A DNA stretch of 64,000 nt. Origin: Saussurea involucrata (Eukaryota; Streptophyta; Magnoliopsida; Asterales; Asteraceae). Positions 44,809 through 55,476 of the stretch are shown here, one piece after another; position 1 is the stretch's first letter; each line of letters starts with the position of its first letter. Below the pieces are notes generated by a model. The model was not told where the DNA came from. It saw only the letters and a program-made list of their open reading frames with translations, and did no database searches. The position numbers were made by a program, and so were the translations under genes. The stretch is from assembly GCA_033807775.1 (NCBI GenBank), contig CM066317.1, forward strand, positions 36,087,870 through 36,151,869, given 5' to 3'.

Positions 44809-46930
44809 CTAGTCTTTCGCTCGCCCGTTGTGCGACGATCAAATTTGTGTTTTAAGTTAATTATTTGATGTTTAATAGTTGTTGAATAATTTTGTGACAC
44901 ATACAATAATTGATAAAAAAAAAATTCCACAAATAGAGAATATTATCTTGAAGATAAAAATACGTCTACTAAGTTTGATACTTATTATAAATGTCGTTAC
45001 TAAATGAATTTATCAAACGAATACACAATAATTGCATATTTATATTTTTGAAAAAGGTTCGAACTCATAATCCAAAAGTCAGTTGATAAGTGATATCTTT
45101 TTTTTCAAGTAATTAAATCTCTTATGATAATTCTAAGGGTGTTCGTTGACAGAATGAAACTTGATAGAATTGTAATTCGTCGAAGGAATTCGACTTTAAA
45201 GTAAAAATTGATATGAAATTGCAAAAAGAAAATCACGACAATTTAGTGATTATTTGTATCAAATCTTGTACTAATTTCAACAAATCTCATACTAATCACG
45301 ACACATTAATTCGTATATATTTATGATATTTAATAATATAATTAAATCCAAAAATATTCAATATTGGACTCATTTCGAAGGTATTGACGAAGCGATTACA
45401 ATAGTAAAATTTGTAAAAAATAGAAATGTTTTTTAATGCATTTTAGTTCATATACATTATTTATGTTTATATGATAAGATTCTAAAATGAAGGGATTAAT
45501 CCCTTATTTTTTTAAGAGTTTTTATCAAATACTTTATAATATAGTATAAAAAGACAATGATTGATAAAACTAAACAAATAAGTAGTGAATGATTGATAAG
45601 CTTTAAATTGACAAAACATCTTTGTACACATGAACTAGACATGCAAAAATGGGACTCGAGCTTGGGTCTGGTCTACGAAGAACCAGTTAGTGTGAGGACC
45701 GGAACAAGCCTAAAGGTCGGATCAATGCTCATTTTTGGAAAAAAAACTCAGTCATGATCGGTCCTCGTTTAGATTGAATAAAGGTTAGTTGAAGGGTCAA
45801 TCAAAAGCTTGATTAAAGCCCGAAAAAGCTTGATGAAAGGCTAGAACAAAGCCCGATCATACTATGGAATTTTATTTATATTAAGCAATATTATAGAATT
45901 AAGAAATGGAAATGGCGGGTTAAGCACGACCAAAGCCCAATCTAGTGTGAAGGACTAATTTAAATACAATTTTATGCTTCAAAACTAGTCAATGACTTGT
46001 AATTTCCTTCAAATAACTAATCTTTTATCTTTGATGATAAATCTTGGCATTCTAGGTTCGGGTCCAAAACCTAGTCCTTACGCGTCTCTAGTATGAACCA
46101 TAGAGTTTATTGAACCACTAACATACATTCATTGCACCAGACAAATCCTCCTTTTACAGAACGAACAAACAGGTATAAATCGAAATTGATCTAGATGCAA
46201 TGACCACTCCTTCGACATTGATGATATATGTGATCCACTGCATAAACATCATGACAGTCTAATAGTTCAGTTGACTACTGACAATTATTCAACTAAAATA
46301 GCGTTGATTGATGGAGGAAGCTCAACGAACGTGATTTTCCTCGACACAATCAAGGTCATAGGAATCAAGGACAAAGAAATGATACTTGTTGGTTTCAATG
46401 TCGGTCCTGTTAGTACAGTCGGATAAATTACTCTCCCTATGTATGATAAGGGTATCAATAAATCAACCAAGTTCAGAGTCATGAATTGTTCTTCAGCATA
46501 GAATGTGATCCTTGGACGACCCTGGATCTATGATATGAAGGCGATTTCCTCGACCTATCATCAAACCATAAAGTTCTCAACTTTATGTGGAAACCAAGAA
46601 ATAAAAAGCAAACAGAAGATCGCTCGGGAATGCTATAAGACATATATGAATCCATGAAAGAGTAGCATCTAGAAATTACAGAACCATGATCACTCGGATT
46701 AGTAACCCTGGTCGAACAATTTTGTCCTCGATCTGAGTAACCCTGATCGAACAATATTAGACTACTTTCCCGTTCCCGGTTATTTTAATTAATTAAAGAT
46801 TAAATTTTTATTTTTATTAATATAAATAACTCAATTAGATCTTAACCATATATTAATGAAATTTACGGTTGAAAAATAGATTGTATAGTTTGTACTAATA
46901 ATTTATTTTCTAAACTTTATATATATATAG
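44809..46930 (-). mobile_element. Helitron C with captured gypsy protease fragment
   Basis: The minus-strand 3' end has a TCGC...GCGA hairpin and then CTAG (44809..44812) between A and T. The proposed 5' end is TCTATATATATATAAAG at about 46915..46931, a usual Helitron start. The 2.1 kb interior contains a gypsy protease fragment on the plus strand but no Rep/helicase, so it would be non-autonomous. The rest is AT-rich and uncharacterised. Confidence 0.6.
46211..46657 (+). pseudogene. Tat-lineage gypsy protease fragment
   Basis: A frame with two internal stops (about 46424 and 46499) reads HDSLIVQL, then the protease active site LIDGGSSTNVIFLD, LVGFNVG, ITLPMYD, NVILGRPWIYDMKAISSTYHQ, IKF and ends after ARECY. 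The HDxL..L, D-x-G-SS-x-x-x-FLD and GRPWxxxMKAxxSTYHQ boxes are hallmarks of the protease region of the Tat/Athila branch. No gag or RT is adjacent. The fragment lies opposite to the Helitron C strand. Confidence 0.8.
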
Positions 46931-47113
46931 ACTTGAGATCATGTGAGACCAAACCATTTCCGTGAGACCCGTGAGACCAAAAAAATAACACTAAACCTTC
47001 ACAGTAAAAGACTGTGAAGGTTCGTTGTTTTGCTTACCTTCACAATGAATCGTTGTGAAGTTTTAGTGTTACTTTGTGGTCTCACGAAAACAGGTTGGTC
47101 TCACGTGAACCCA

Positions 47114-47117
<4 letters not shown>
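46930..47117. mobile_element. (TA)n-inserted foldback MITE E6, 188 bp
   Basis: The arms are inverted copies: ATGTGAGACCAAACC...TTCCGTGAGACC on the left, and CACGTGAGACCAACC...TTTTCGTGAGACC as the reverse complement of the right. Inner parts also pair (ACACTAAACCTTCACA). It sits between the TA tract at the Helitron C 5' end and a 54-bp TA tract. Confidence 0.85.

Positions 47118-47171
<54 letters not shown>
47118..47171. repeat. (TA)27 microsatellite between E6 and E7
   Basis: An almost pure TA tract of about 54 bp is the only DNA between two TIR elements. Confidence 0.95.
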
Positions 47172-47173
<2 letters not shown>

Positions 47174-47595
47174 TGGAGTTTCAAACAAGAACACCCGCAT
47201 TTTACGAAAACACAAGAACACTCTCATCACATATGATAATAAACGTGAGGACATCCGGTGGTTGAGCAAGACTTGAACCATGACCTAAAGTCGCACCAAA
47301 GGTCGTTTGCGGTATTGATTTAGTATCACATGTGTATCATATATTCATATGTGATGTATTACAATTTTACATCGATATAACCTTATCATAGGTGATAATA
47401 AACGTGGGGGGCCTAGTGGTGTGCGGACGACTTGGCCCGCAACCTAGGTCGCGTAGAACGTCGTTTGTGTCTCCGATTTAGTTTCACATGTTTATAATAT
47501 GTGATAAACTATCGCATCATATGTGATTGAAGAGTAGTATAAAATGATGTTCTCTCGTTCTCCTTAAATGAAGGTGTTCTCGGTTGAACCTTTTC
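47172..47595. mobile_element. (TA)n-inserted TIR element E7, 424 bp
   Basis: The left end GGTGGAGTTTCAAACAAGAAC and the reverse complement of the right end (GAAAAGGTTCAACCGAGAAC), each followed by ACC..CATTT, form short imperfect TIRs. Inside, two diverged copies of a GATAATAAACGTG...GGTCGTTTG block occur, with ATCACATATGAT-type palindromes. TA tracts flank both sides. Confidence 0.7.
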
Positions 47596-48382
47596 TTATA
47601 TATATAATATAAAATTTTAACATCTTTAAGTAAAGAATACAATTATTCTATTTGGAAAAATTAAAAATAAATTATTAAAAGCCTAAACAATGTAAAAATT
47701 GGTTAGATAACAAGAAGTAAATATGCAAACTAAAGGGCTTGTTCCGGAAAATGCCAAAGGCTTTTAATTCAAATTGATTATGGTGTTGTATTACGGGGGA
47801 GAGTCGGGGATGTTTTGAAATTTCAGAGATCGAGCATGGCCAAAAAGGGGTAAACGGTCAATAATTTGAATAGTTGTTTCTCGTGAAATCATACATTTTA
47901 AGGTAAATGTTTATGCTAAAACCACTGTTAAGTCTTAAACACTACTAGTTATTTTGGCATTATGGTATTATATGGTGTTCAAAAAGGTGTGTTATAGCGT
48001 AAAACGTGTCTCCGTCGTTACGATAAGGCCCATAGCGTTTGTGTAAGGCGTAACTCACGCCATGGACCTTGAGGCGCCACAAAGCCCTGTGGCGTGCGTT
48101 TTTTACAAGACGTGATTTTTTTCAATTTAATTTTTTTAAACTTTTGTTTTGTTACATTTTTAAGTTTAGATTTTATATTTTTACAAACTTAATTAATCAC
48201 ATCACTCAGAGTTTCGTGGATTACAGGTGTCACGAACTCATGCTCAAAACAAAGTAGTAAAACTCTTCTAATTCCATATTTTGAATATCTGATCACAAAG
48301 TTTTTATATAAAACTAGTTAATTTACCTTAAACCCTAAAACCATTAATAGTTTTATTCATTCATGTTCATCCATTTACCTAA
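47596..48382. other. Non-coding DNA, nothing identified
   Basis: AT-rich with a GC-richer patch at about 48000..48105. No supported frame, RNA gene or terminal repeat. Confidence 0.5.
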
Positions 48383-48643
48383 GGGGTCATTTATTAAATA
48401 CTTATCCGGTAAGTGTTTATCGGGTCACTATACCTTATTGAATGAACATGACAAAATTGAGTATCTTATCCCGTAGAGCGATAACAATGACCGAGACTCG
48501 TACCCGGTAAGTGAGAGTGACGACTCTTACCCGATAAGCATTTACCGGATAAAAATTTTCTATACAATCATTTTAATAGACTAAAATCTTACCCAGTAAG
48601 TTAAATAAAAGTGTTTACCAAGTAAACGTTGACTAAACGACCC
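48383..48643. mobile_element. Tourist-like MITE, 261 bp, GGGGTCxTTTA family
   Basis: Left end GGGGTCATTTATTAAATAC and right end CTAAACGACCC are inverted, with a TAA duplication on each side (48380..48382 and 48644..48646). The body shares CCGGTAAGTG, GTTTATCGGG and TTACCCG words with the MITE at 54485..54751, so they are one family. Confidence 0.85.
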
Positions 48644-48859
48644 TAACACGTCTAGTTCTATTCACATAGTCCAGCTCGATCAAATTCGATTCGGCTACAC
48701 CGAACTCATCCTAAAATTTGCAAAAAGTGCAACCGGTGGGACTTGTTAAAACTCAAAACTCGAGTATTTGTTATGTACGAGCCATTGATTATTTTTGTTG
48801 GGCTTTTGATTTCTTATTTCTTACTGGGCCACCATTTAGTTTAGAGTTTTCATTGTTTA

Positions 48860-49214
48860 GGGTGCGTTTGGTACGTAGATATGATAGAACAGGACAATAC
48901 GAGACAAGACAGAACAGAACAGCTGTTCAGCATTTGGTAGACAGAACTGGACAGAGCAGAACATATAACATTAGATAAAATATAATAAATAAAATTTAAA
49001 GAATGAATAAAATATAGAATAAAACGTGTATTTCATGTTTTAGAAGAGAATTAGATTTTATTTTGGGGTTATAATGGTAAAACATAAGTCTGTTCCAGCT
49101 TGTTCCATGGGGTGGGTGTGGAACAGGCATGTTCCACATAAAAGTCCTGCCAAACATGGGACAGTGATATCTGTTATGTTCTGTCATGTCATGTCCAGTG
49201 TACCAAACGCACCC
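48860..49214. mobile_element. Tourist-like MITE, 355 bp, GGGTGCGTTTGGTAC family
   Basis: Left end GGGTGCGTTTGGTACGTAG and right end TGTACCAAACGCACCC are inverted, with TTA on both sides (48857..48859 and 49215..49217). The body has runs of GACAGAACAGAACAG. No coding capacity. Confidence 0.9.
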
Positions 49215-49279
49215 TTAATGTTTAGTGCTATAATTATATGAGACTTTCACAAATTATCACTACTACAGAAATAGGTATT

Positions 49280-49625
49280 TTAAACGTTTTTTTTTTGACA
49301 TTTTTAAACGGATTACAACCGTTTGAAAGGGCACCGTTTGAAAAAGTCAGGGGTTTTTTTACACGGTTTTGGAACCGTGTAAAAAAGTCACATTTTTACA
49401 CGGTTCTTAAACCGTTTAAAAAAGCCAAAAAAACCGTGTAAAATGCAATCCTTTTTAAACGGTTTTGAAAAACAACCGTGTAAAATGTGTATAATTTTAC
49501 ATGGTAATGCTAAAAGAACCGTGTAAAAAGGTATACATTTTAAACGGATTTTTTTAAAAAATCGTGTAAAAAGGTTTACAATTTTACACGGTTTTTTTGC
49601 ATTTCTTAAAACCGTGTAAAAATAT
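49280..49625. repeat. CACTA subterminal repeats, left
   Basis: More than ten copies of an ACCGT(T/G)TAAAA word occur in both orientations, often as inverted pairs. En/Spm-type transposases bind subterminal repeats of this kind. Confidence 0.85.
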
Positions 49626-49975
49626 GTACTATATATATGTATAGAGGAAAGTTCAAATGAAAACTCAAATTCAATTGTAAACATGAGGACAAATCTCATC
49701 CATTGATCGCAGTCATATTTAAGTCATTCCTAAAATTCAGCTTTAGGGGTATTTTCGTCAAATTAGAATCAGCGCCTTGAATTTTTATTTTCTTTTTTAA
49801 TTAAAAAACTTTTACCCCCTTAAATTTTAAAATAAATTATCTCAAAAATTACTAACATTTTAATCAAACAAATTACATCAAAAAAACGAGAATTTCGTGC
49901 TCTTCGATATGACATCCATCATGATATAGTTTTTTTTCGATTTAACCGTTTTTTACCTGAAATCGTGTATATGTG

Positions 49976-50112
49976 TTATATTCAGTCTGAATATATGGAA
50001 TTATTCAGTCTGAATATAACACATATTCAGACTGAATATAACACATATTCAGTCTGAATATAACACATATTCAGACTGAATATAACACATATTCAGACTG
50101 AATATAACACAT
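49976..50112. repeat. TTCAG(A/T)CTGAATATAACACAT palindrome array, left arm of E8
   Basis: About six units of 22 bp; each contains ATTCAGACTGAAT or ATTCAGTCTGAAT, which are near or perfect palindromes, joined by ATAACACAT. The inverted counterpart is at 50447..50605. Confidence 0.9.
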
Positions 50113-50446
50113 AAAACCATGCGATAAACACGACCAATAATTGTGTGGTAAAACCTAATATGTGGTATATGATATCACGTGATGATCAAGTTCTTCAAAC
50201 CGAGATGTAGCTGAAAATATGAGGCTAGCGGTAGTTGAACAATAACCAAATCAAAAAAATTCATGCGATGTGTTGATATGTATGTCACCAAGAAAACCAA
50301 AGATGGATAATAACAACAACAATATTCGATGAACAAAACAGATGGTTAAGGGAGAATGACCTTAGTATGCATGCGTGGCATGTATATGCAATGTGAAAGA
50401 ATGCAACAATAGATGTGAACAAAAGAAGACGTGAGTGATGAATATG

Positions 50447-50605
50447 TGTTATATTCAGACTGAATATGTGTTATATTCAGTCTGAATATGTGTTATATTC
50501 AGTCTGAATATGTGTTATATTCAGACTGAATATGTGTTATATTCAGACTGAATATGTGTTATATTCAGTCTGAATATGTGTTATATTCAGACTGAATATA
50601 ACACA
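50447..50605. repeat. TTCAG(A/T)CTGAATATGTGTTAT palindrome array, right arm of E8
   Basis: Seven units of 22 bp in the orientation inverse to the left array. The copy number differs from the left arm by about one unit. Confidence 0.9.
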
Positions 50606-50999
50606 TATACACGATTTCACGTAAAAAACGGTTAAATAAAAAAAAACTATATCATGATGGATGTCATATCGAAGAGCACGAAATTCTCGTTTTTTTGATG
50701 TAATTTGTTTGATTAAAATGTTAGTAATTTTTGAGATAATTTATTTTAAAATTTAAGGAGGTAAAAAATTTTTAATTAAAAAAGAAAATAAAAATTCAAC
50801 AAAAATAGGCGATGATTCTAATATTTCCAATTTTACCCATGCGCGCTAAATATTCACTAAGTCATGGACAGAGTTTTCAACTTATTTACAAAATTGCCAC
50901 CGTGTTTTTTTGCCATTGATCTATTCACCAGATTATTAATCAACGGCTGTGGTTTGTCCTCACGTTTACAATTGAATTTGAGTTTTCATTTGAACCCAC

Positions 51000-51001
<2 letters not shown>

Positions 51002-51053
<52 letters not shown>
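51002..51053. repeat. (TA)n microsatellite at the right border of E8
   Basis: A pure TA tract of about 50 bp between the foldback element and a splice-donor-like GTGAGT on the minus strand of the CACTA gene. Confidence 0.95.
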
Positions 51054-51059
<6 letters not shown>

Positions 51060-52498
51060 AACTCACCCTTGTATGTACGGTGCCAAAAAGAAATCATTTT
51101 CTGTGTTGTGCATCATCGATTCAAATATTGTCTCTGTGACGTATGAACCATCTCGTTCAATCGTGGGTTCATCAATTGCTCCCGGGGCAATAAATGCACA
51201 ACGGTTCTTCGAATTTTTTGATATTATCGTATATAGATCCCTAAAAAATTAGAATAAGATTAAACTGAATATTGTGAATATTTATAGACACAATAATAAG
51301 TAAACATATATAAGTAATAACTTACGCCATGAACCATGTTATAATGCTTTGATCAAGCCACCCCTTCGTTATTAATAACTCCAAGTCACGATAATCAACC
51401 GCTATAGAGATACTCGTAGGGCCAAAGACCCCTGCATTGACCTCAACTGTAACCCCATTCTTCACCCATTCTGCATTGGAACGTAGCCGTCTATACAAGT
51501 CTTTCATCACAGTCGGCCGATCTCGTATTTCTTTAGGCAAGAGCTTCAACTTTTTAGCCACTTGTTTGTTTTTCTGTGACTCAGTTCCAATGACTACTCT
51601 CTTTGAATGGGCTTCGTCCTCTTTTTGTACCTACATTAATAATACATTTAACAAAGTATCTTATACCATCAAGGGGATTATGCATATATATAGTCAAAGT
51701 TCGAGTGTATACCTGATGGGGAAAAATCTCACTCGTTGATGGCACTTGGATTGACTTGACTGGAAGGGGAATGGGTGCACTCTTTGCTGGCATATTGTCA
51801 CGAGCAGGGACATTTGTATTAGTGGTGGGAGCCTATTAAGAAAAAAATGATAATGCCAACAATTATGATGTGTACGGATAAAAAATATTATTGCAATTTA
51901 ACTTGAAAATTAAAACATATATGTACCTGTTGCAAGATCACATTTTCTTGCTCCCATTGGATGAAGTTGCCACGAGCTTGACCTAACGTTTCAATACCCG
52001 CGTTCGACAAAGGCACGGGTAGTTCAAACCCCTCACATCCGTTCATAACCAACTCTACCAAAACTTTAATGAATCCATCCTCCAAAGGAACACCATGAAC
52101 AGTGCTGCAATCTGCTAAAGGATAAGCCCTGCATCAATATCACCCTCCACATCATGTAACATTTGATCAACATTATCACATATTTCATTGTCTGATTCAT
52201 AGTTATTATTATCGTCATTACAATCATGATCAACCCCCTGATTACACTCATCAAAATCCTCTCCATGTCGTATCCAACGAGTGTACCGTTGCATAAACCC
52301 ATGACAAACTATGTGTTCTTGAACTACATTATGATCACTATGTTTCAAAAAAATTCTACATTTTCGACAAGGACACCAAATTCCACTCTCTCCGCTATTC
52401 AACTGGTAGTTCTTAGCAGCTTCCATAAATTCACCGAGTCCGGCTAAATATTCTTGTGTAGCACGTGGTATTTCGTACATCCAATCAATGCGGTCCAT
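51060..52498 (-). pseudogene. CACTA transposase gene with catalytic core deleted, multi-exon
   Basis: From the ATG at 52498: MDRIDWMYEIPRATQEYLAG, IWCPCRKCR, HGFMQRYTRWIRHGE, the Transposase-associated domain of plant CACTA proteins. The DDE transposase block that should follow is absent. The next exon (about 51932..52090) reads VPLEDGFIKVLVELV and ETLGQARGNFIQW, a box from the later part of these proteins. Further exons (51722..51835 region and 51326..51630) include KLKLLPKEI and VTVEVNAGVFG, and one near 51075..51241 contains DLYTIISKNSKNR and DFFLAPYIQ, resembling the segment before a Ulp1-like protease. GT-AG junctions fit, for example a donor at about 51325 and an acceptor at about 51242, with the frame kept. 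The 3' end is cut off at E8. Confidence 0.75.
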
Positions 52499-53364
52499 CT
52501 GTAATTTTAAAAATAAATTATTAAGTAATGCATGCATGACATGAGTGGAGAACAAAAGGCAATAGGTGGCCATCCTAACCCACTTTTTGAATATTTTGTC
52601 TCACATGTGAATGTCTATAACAAATTGCTTATTTAAGAAAAAATTCGACAACATTTCCCCTTAACTCCCCAAATATGTGTATAATCAAAACACATATTCG
52701 TAGGAGCAAAGGGAAATGTCTATCAAATTTTCCTTAAATAATCAATCTGTTATAGCTTCACATCCTAAATGAGACAAAATATTCAAAAAGCAGTCCCAAA
52801 CTGGGGACTATCCGAAATTAATCTTTATTAGATCAATTTCGGACGGGTGACCTAAAGGCATATGAACTTGTATAATAAATGTATGCATGAATGTTTCTAT
52901 AATTCTATTTACACTTAATAATAGTTGGCAAAAAATATGAAAAGAATGTAAAGTAATGAAAAAATTAACGTACCTTACAAAAAAGATCCACGGAGTAATA
53001 GTCGTTTATCAACACGTCGTCCTACAATTAAACATTTTAAGTCGTTTATATTAATTATAAATTGATACAATTGTGTGTGTGTATATAATAGAATATGATA
53101 ACATTATTGAGAAAAACATAAAAAAAACGCCATTAATATATGATTTGTTGATAAATGAAATCAAAACATCATGCAATTGTGTTAATATTTAATATATTGA
53201 TTGGTTAAAAATAATGAATTTAGTTAATACATACCTTGCAATATTTAATAGCTTTCAATGGATCAATATTGGCTCTTCAATTTGTGTGTAAAAACTAAAA
53301 AAAGAAGATGGAGATGCTATAAGACAAAAAAACGGCGGCTGAGAATTATATAAGAAAAACCCTA

Positions 53365-53680
53365 CAATTTTAAACCCTTTTTAAACGGTTGTTTACGAAA
53401 AACCGTATAAAAAGACCTATGAATTTTACACGGTTACTTAAAAAAACCGTGTAAAAATGGTTGACAGTTTTTTATGCGGTGTTTTTTGAGCAACCGTTTA
53501 AAATTCATAGGTCTTTTTATACGGTTTTCTATTAACAACCGTATAAAAAAGCCCGTAACTTTTTCAAACGGTTTCAAACTCAAAAAACCGTTTAAAAATG
53601 TACTTAAAAAAATATGGCCACCTTTTCAAACGGTTTTTTTCGAAATTTTTTAAAAACCGTTTTAAAAAGTGCGTTTAAAA
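53365..53680. repeat. CACTA subterminal repeats, right
   Basis: A matching array of ACCGTTTAAAA, ACCGTATAAAA and ACCGTGTAAAA words in both orientations, ending at the right TIR. Confidence 0.85.
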
Positions 53681-53702
53681 AGGCATTTCTGTAGTAGTGT
53701 AT

Positions 53703-54481
53703 AACGAATAGAAATGCTAGTTTTATAGTTTTAGCGAGGTTCTAAAAGCTAAGGCTTGACGGTGAGGTCAAACCTCAAGCCTTTAACGCCATGGGTTCAC
53801 GATAATGATACGATGTTTCTTAAGATGTGATATAAGACGACAAATTTGTATGTCATATATAGAATTATACATAAATATTTTCTATATTTTATTTAATGAG
53901 ATAATTGATATTAAAAAGATTTACAGAAGAAAAAATCATATGTATTAGTATTACATTGGTAGTATTTGATTAAAAATTCAAAATAAAATTTGGAAGACTA
54001 ACTTTACAACTTCGTTTTAATTGTGACTTTATAAAGTGTATGAATTCGTGAAACTAGGAGTGATGTAATTAGGTAAATTTATGAAAGTGAAAAAGTGTAA
54101 GAAAATATGAAAAAATTAACTTGGTTGCTATAAAACACAAAAATGTTGAAACATAGAGACATCTCAGTAAATTGAGTTTAGTATGCATTCGTAAGTTTGA
54201 AAGATATTTGGGTAAGAACAGTAGACATATCACAGAACCGTGTACTCGTTTAGCATGTTCAGAAGTTTAGTATGCATTCGTAAGTTTGAAAGATATTTAC
54301 GTAAGTCTATTTAGCATTCGTAAGTTTGAAAGTAAATGTGTCATTTTCACATCTATTCCATTTCATCCTGACTTTGCTGTATCAATACCTACAATATGTA
54401 AAACAGAGATCGACCATCATTAATACCAAAAGAAGCTGAAACCATTCAGATTTTGCTGCTAAGGACCTGACCTGTGGAAAG
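53703..54481. other. Non-coding DNA with a short repeated word
   Basis: GCATTCGTAAGTTTGAAAG occurs three times between 54185 and 54335, in blocks of 60 to 100 bp. Otherwise AT-rich and without supported features. Confidence 0.5.
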
Positions 54482-54484
54482 TAA

Positions 54485-54751
54485 GGGGTCGTTTACCAAA
54501 CGCTTACCAAGTCAAATTACCTTACCAGATGAATATAGTAAGAACCAAGAATCTTGCCAGTAAGAGCGAGGCAAGTACCAATGGTCTTACCCGGTAAGTG
54601 TGGCAATGACCCTTAGCACGGTTAGCGCTTACCAGGTAAATTGTTGCCTACGATGACGTTTTAGTGGACTAAAATCTTACCCGGTAAGTAAATGATAGTG
54701 TTAAACTTTACCGGTAAACGCTTACTATGTAAGTGTTTGGTAAACGAACCC
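54485..54751. mobile_element. Tourist-like MITE, 267 bp, GGGGTCGTTTACC family
   Basis: Left end GGGGTCGTTTACCAAACGC and right end GTTTGGTAAACGAACCC are inverted, with TAA on both sides (54482..54484 and 54752..54754). It is the best-preserved member of the family also seen at 48383 and, degraded, at 21213. Confidence 0.9.
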
Positions 54752-54798
54752 TAATTTCGAATAATAACAATGGTGTATCTATGGGCAAAAGAAACATA

Positions 54799-55474
54799 GG
54801 TGGCGTTTGTTTTTTAAGTGGTGCTGAAGTCTGAACACTGATTTCACTGCTGATTTTTAAGTGGTGGTGCTGAAATCTGAAATCTGAATCAGAAAGACTG
54901 TTTGTTTTTTAAAACTGAAATCTGAAAACATCTGAACACGTACTATTGATTATTTTATCTCTGAAATGTGATACTATTAAATTAAATTATTTAGCATGAA
55001 GTAATGTCACAGTAAACCCCTTCGAACAAATATGCTCATGTGAAGAATTAGAGCTTCTCATACAGATAGCTCTCAATAAGTGAAAGCCTCTCAAGACTTT
55101 ATCATCCAATTTGATTAGAATTCTTACCAATTCTACAAGAATTCCTACACATTCTATAGCTTCCATAATCCATCACAGTTGGAACCCTAAAATTAAAGAA
55201 ACAAAGAAGAAAGATGTACCTGATTGACGATTTGAAGACTGCTGCTGATGGAATAGATGAAATCGATGGAGATGAAGGAATCAGTTATTTGTAGAGAAGG
55301 AATCGTACCTCTAATTCACTTAGAGGAAATCTTGCCTCTAATTCGCTTAGATGATAATCAGAGAAAGGATCTTCTGAATATCAAAACTAAACAAACGCAC
55401 TTAAATTGGGGTTGTCTTACCGAATTAGATAAAAGGCCCAATTCAGATCTGAATTGGGCTAAACAAACAGGGCC
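54799..55474. mobile_element. Probable MITE or small DNA transposon, 676 bp
   Basis: Left end GGTGGCGTTTGTTT and the reverse complement of the right end, GGCCCTGTTTGTTT, are imperfect inverted repeats flanked by TA on both sides. GAAATCTGAA / TCAGATC words recur inside. The TIRs are short, so this is moderate evidence. The 79-codon frame at 55257 lies inside and is not supported as a gene. Confidence 0.5.
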
Positions 55475-55476
55475 TA

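Larger units (their letters stand above)
49644..51001. mobile_element. (TA)n-inserted long-TIR foldback element E8, 1.36 kb, inside the CACTA
   Basis: The two arms are inverted copies over about 430 bp or more. Outer words are TTCAAATGAAAACTCAAATT / CAATTGTAAAC on each side; inner words include ACGAGAATTTCGTGCTCTTC and GACATCCATCATGATATAG. The middle (about 50115..50445) is not repeated. Outer borders are a short TA stretch and a 50-bp TA tract. No transposase. The left TIR has one deletion or insertion relative to the right near 49750. Confidence 0.88.
49258..53699 (-). mobile_element. CACTA (En/Spm) DNA transposon, 4.4 kb, internally deleted
   Basis: The TIRs CACTACTACAGAAAT and ATTTCTGTAGTAGTG are perfect over about 15 bases, with a TAT target duplication (49255..49257 and 53700..53702). 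Subterminal arrays of ACCGTTTAAAA / ACCGTGTAAAA words occur at both ends. The minus strand carries exons of the transposase gene, but the catalytic core is missing, so the copy is non-autonomous. A foldback element (E8) is inserted in one intron. It may still be moved by a related transposase. Confidence 0.95.

Noticed and set aside
49976..50605. Two clusters of short palindromic repeats that might suggest a CRISPR array
   Set aside because: The repeats are contiguous, in inverted arms of a foldback element, without spacers.
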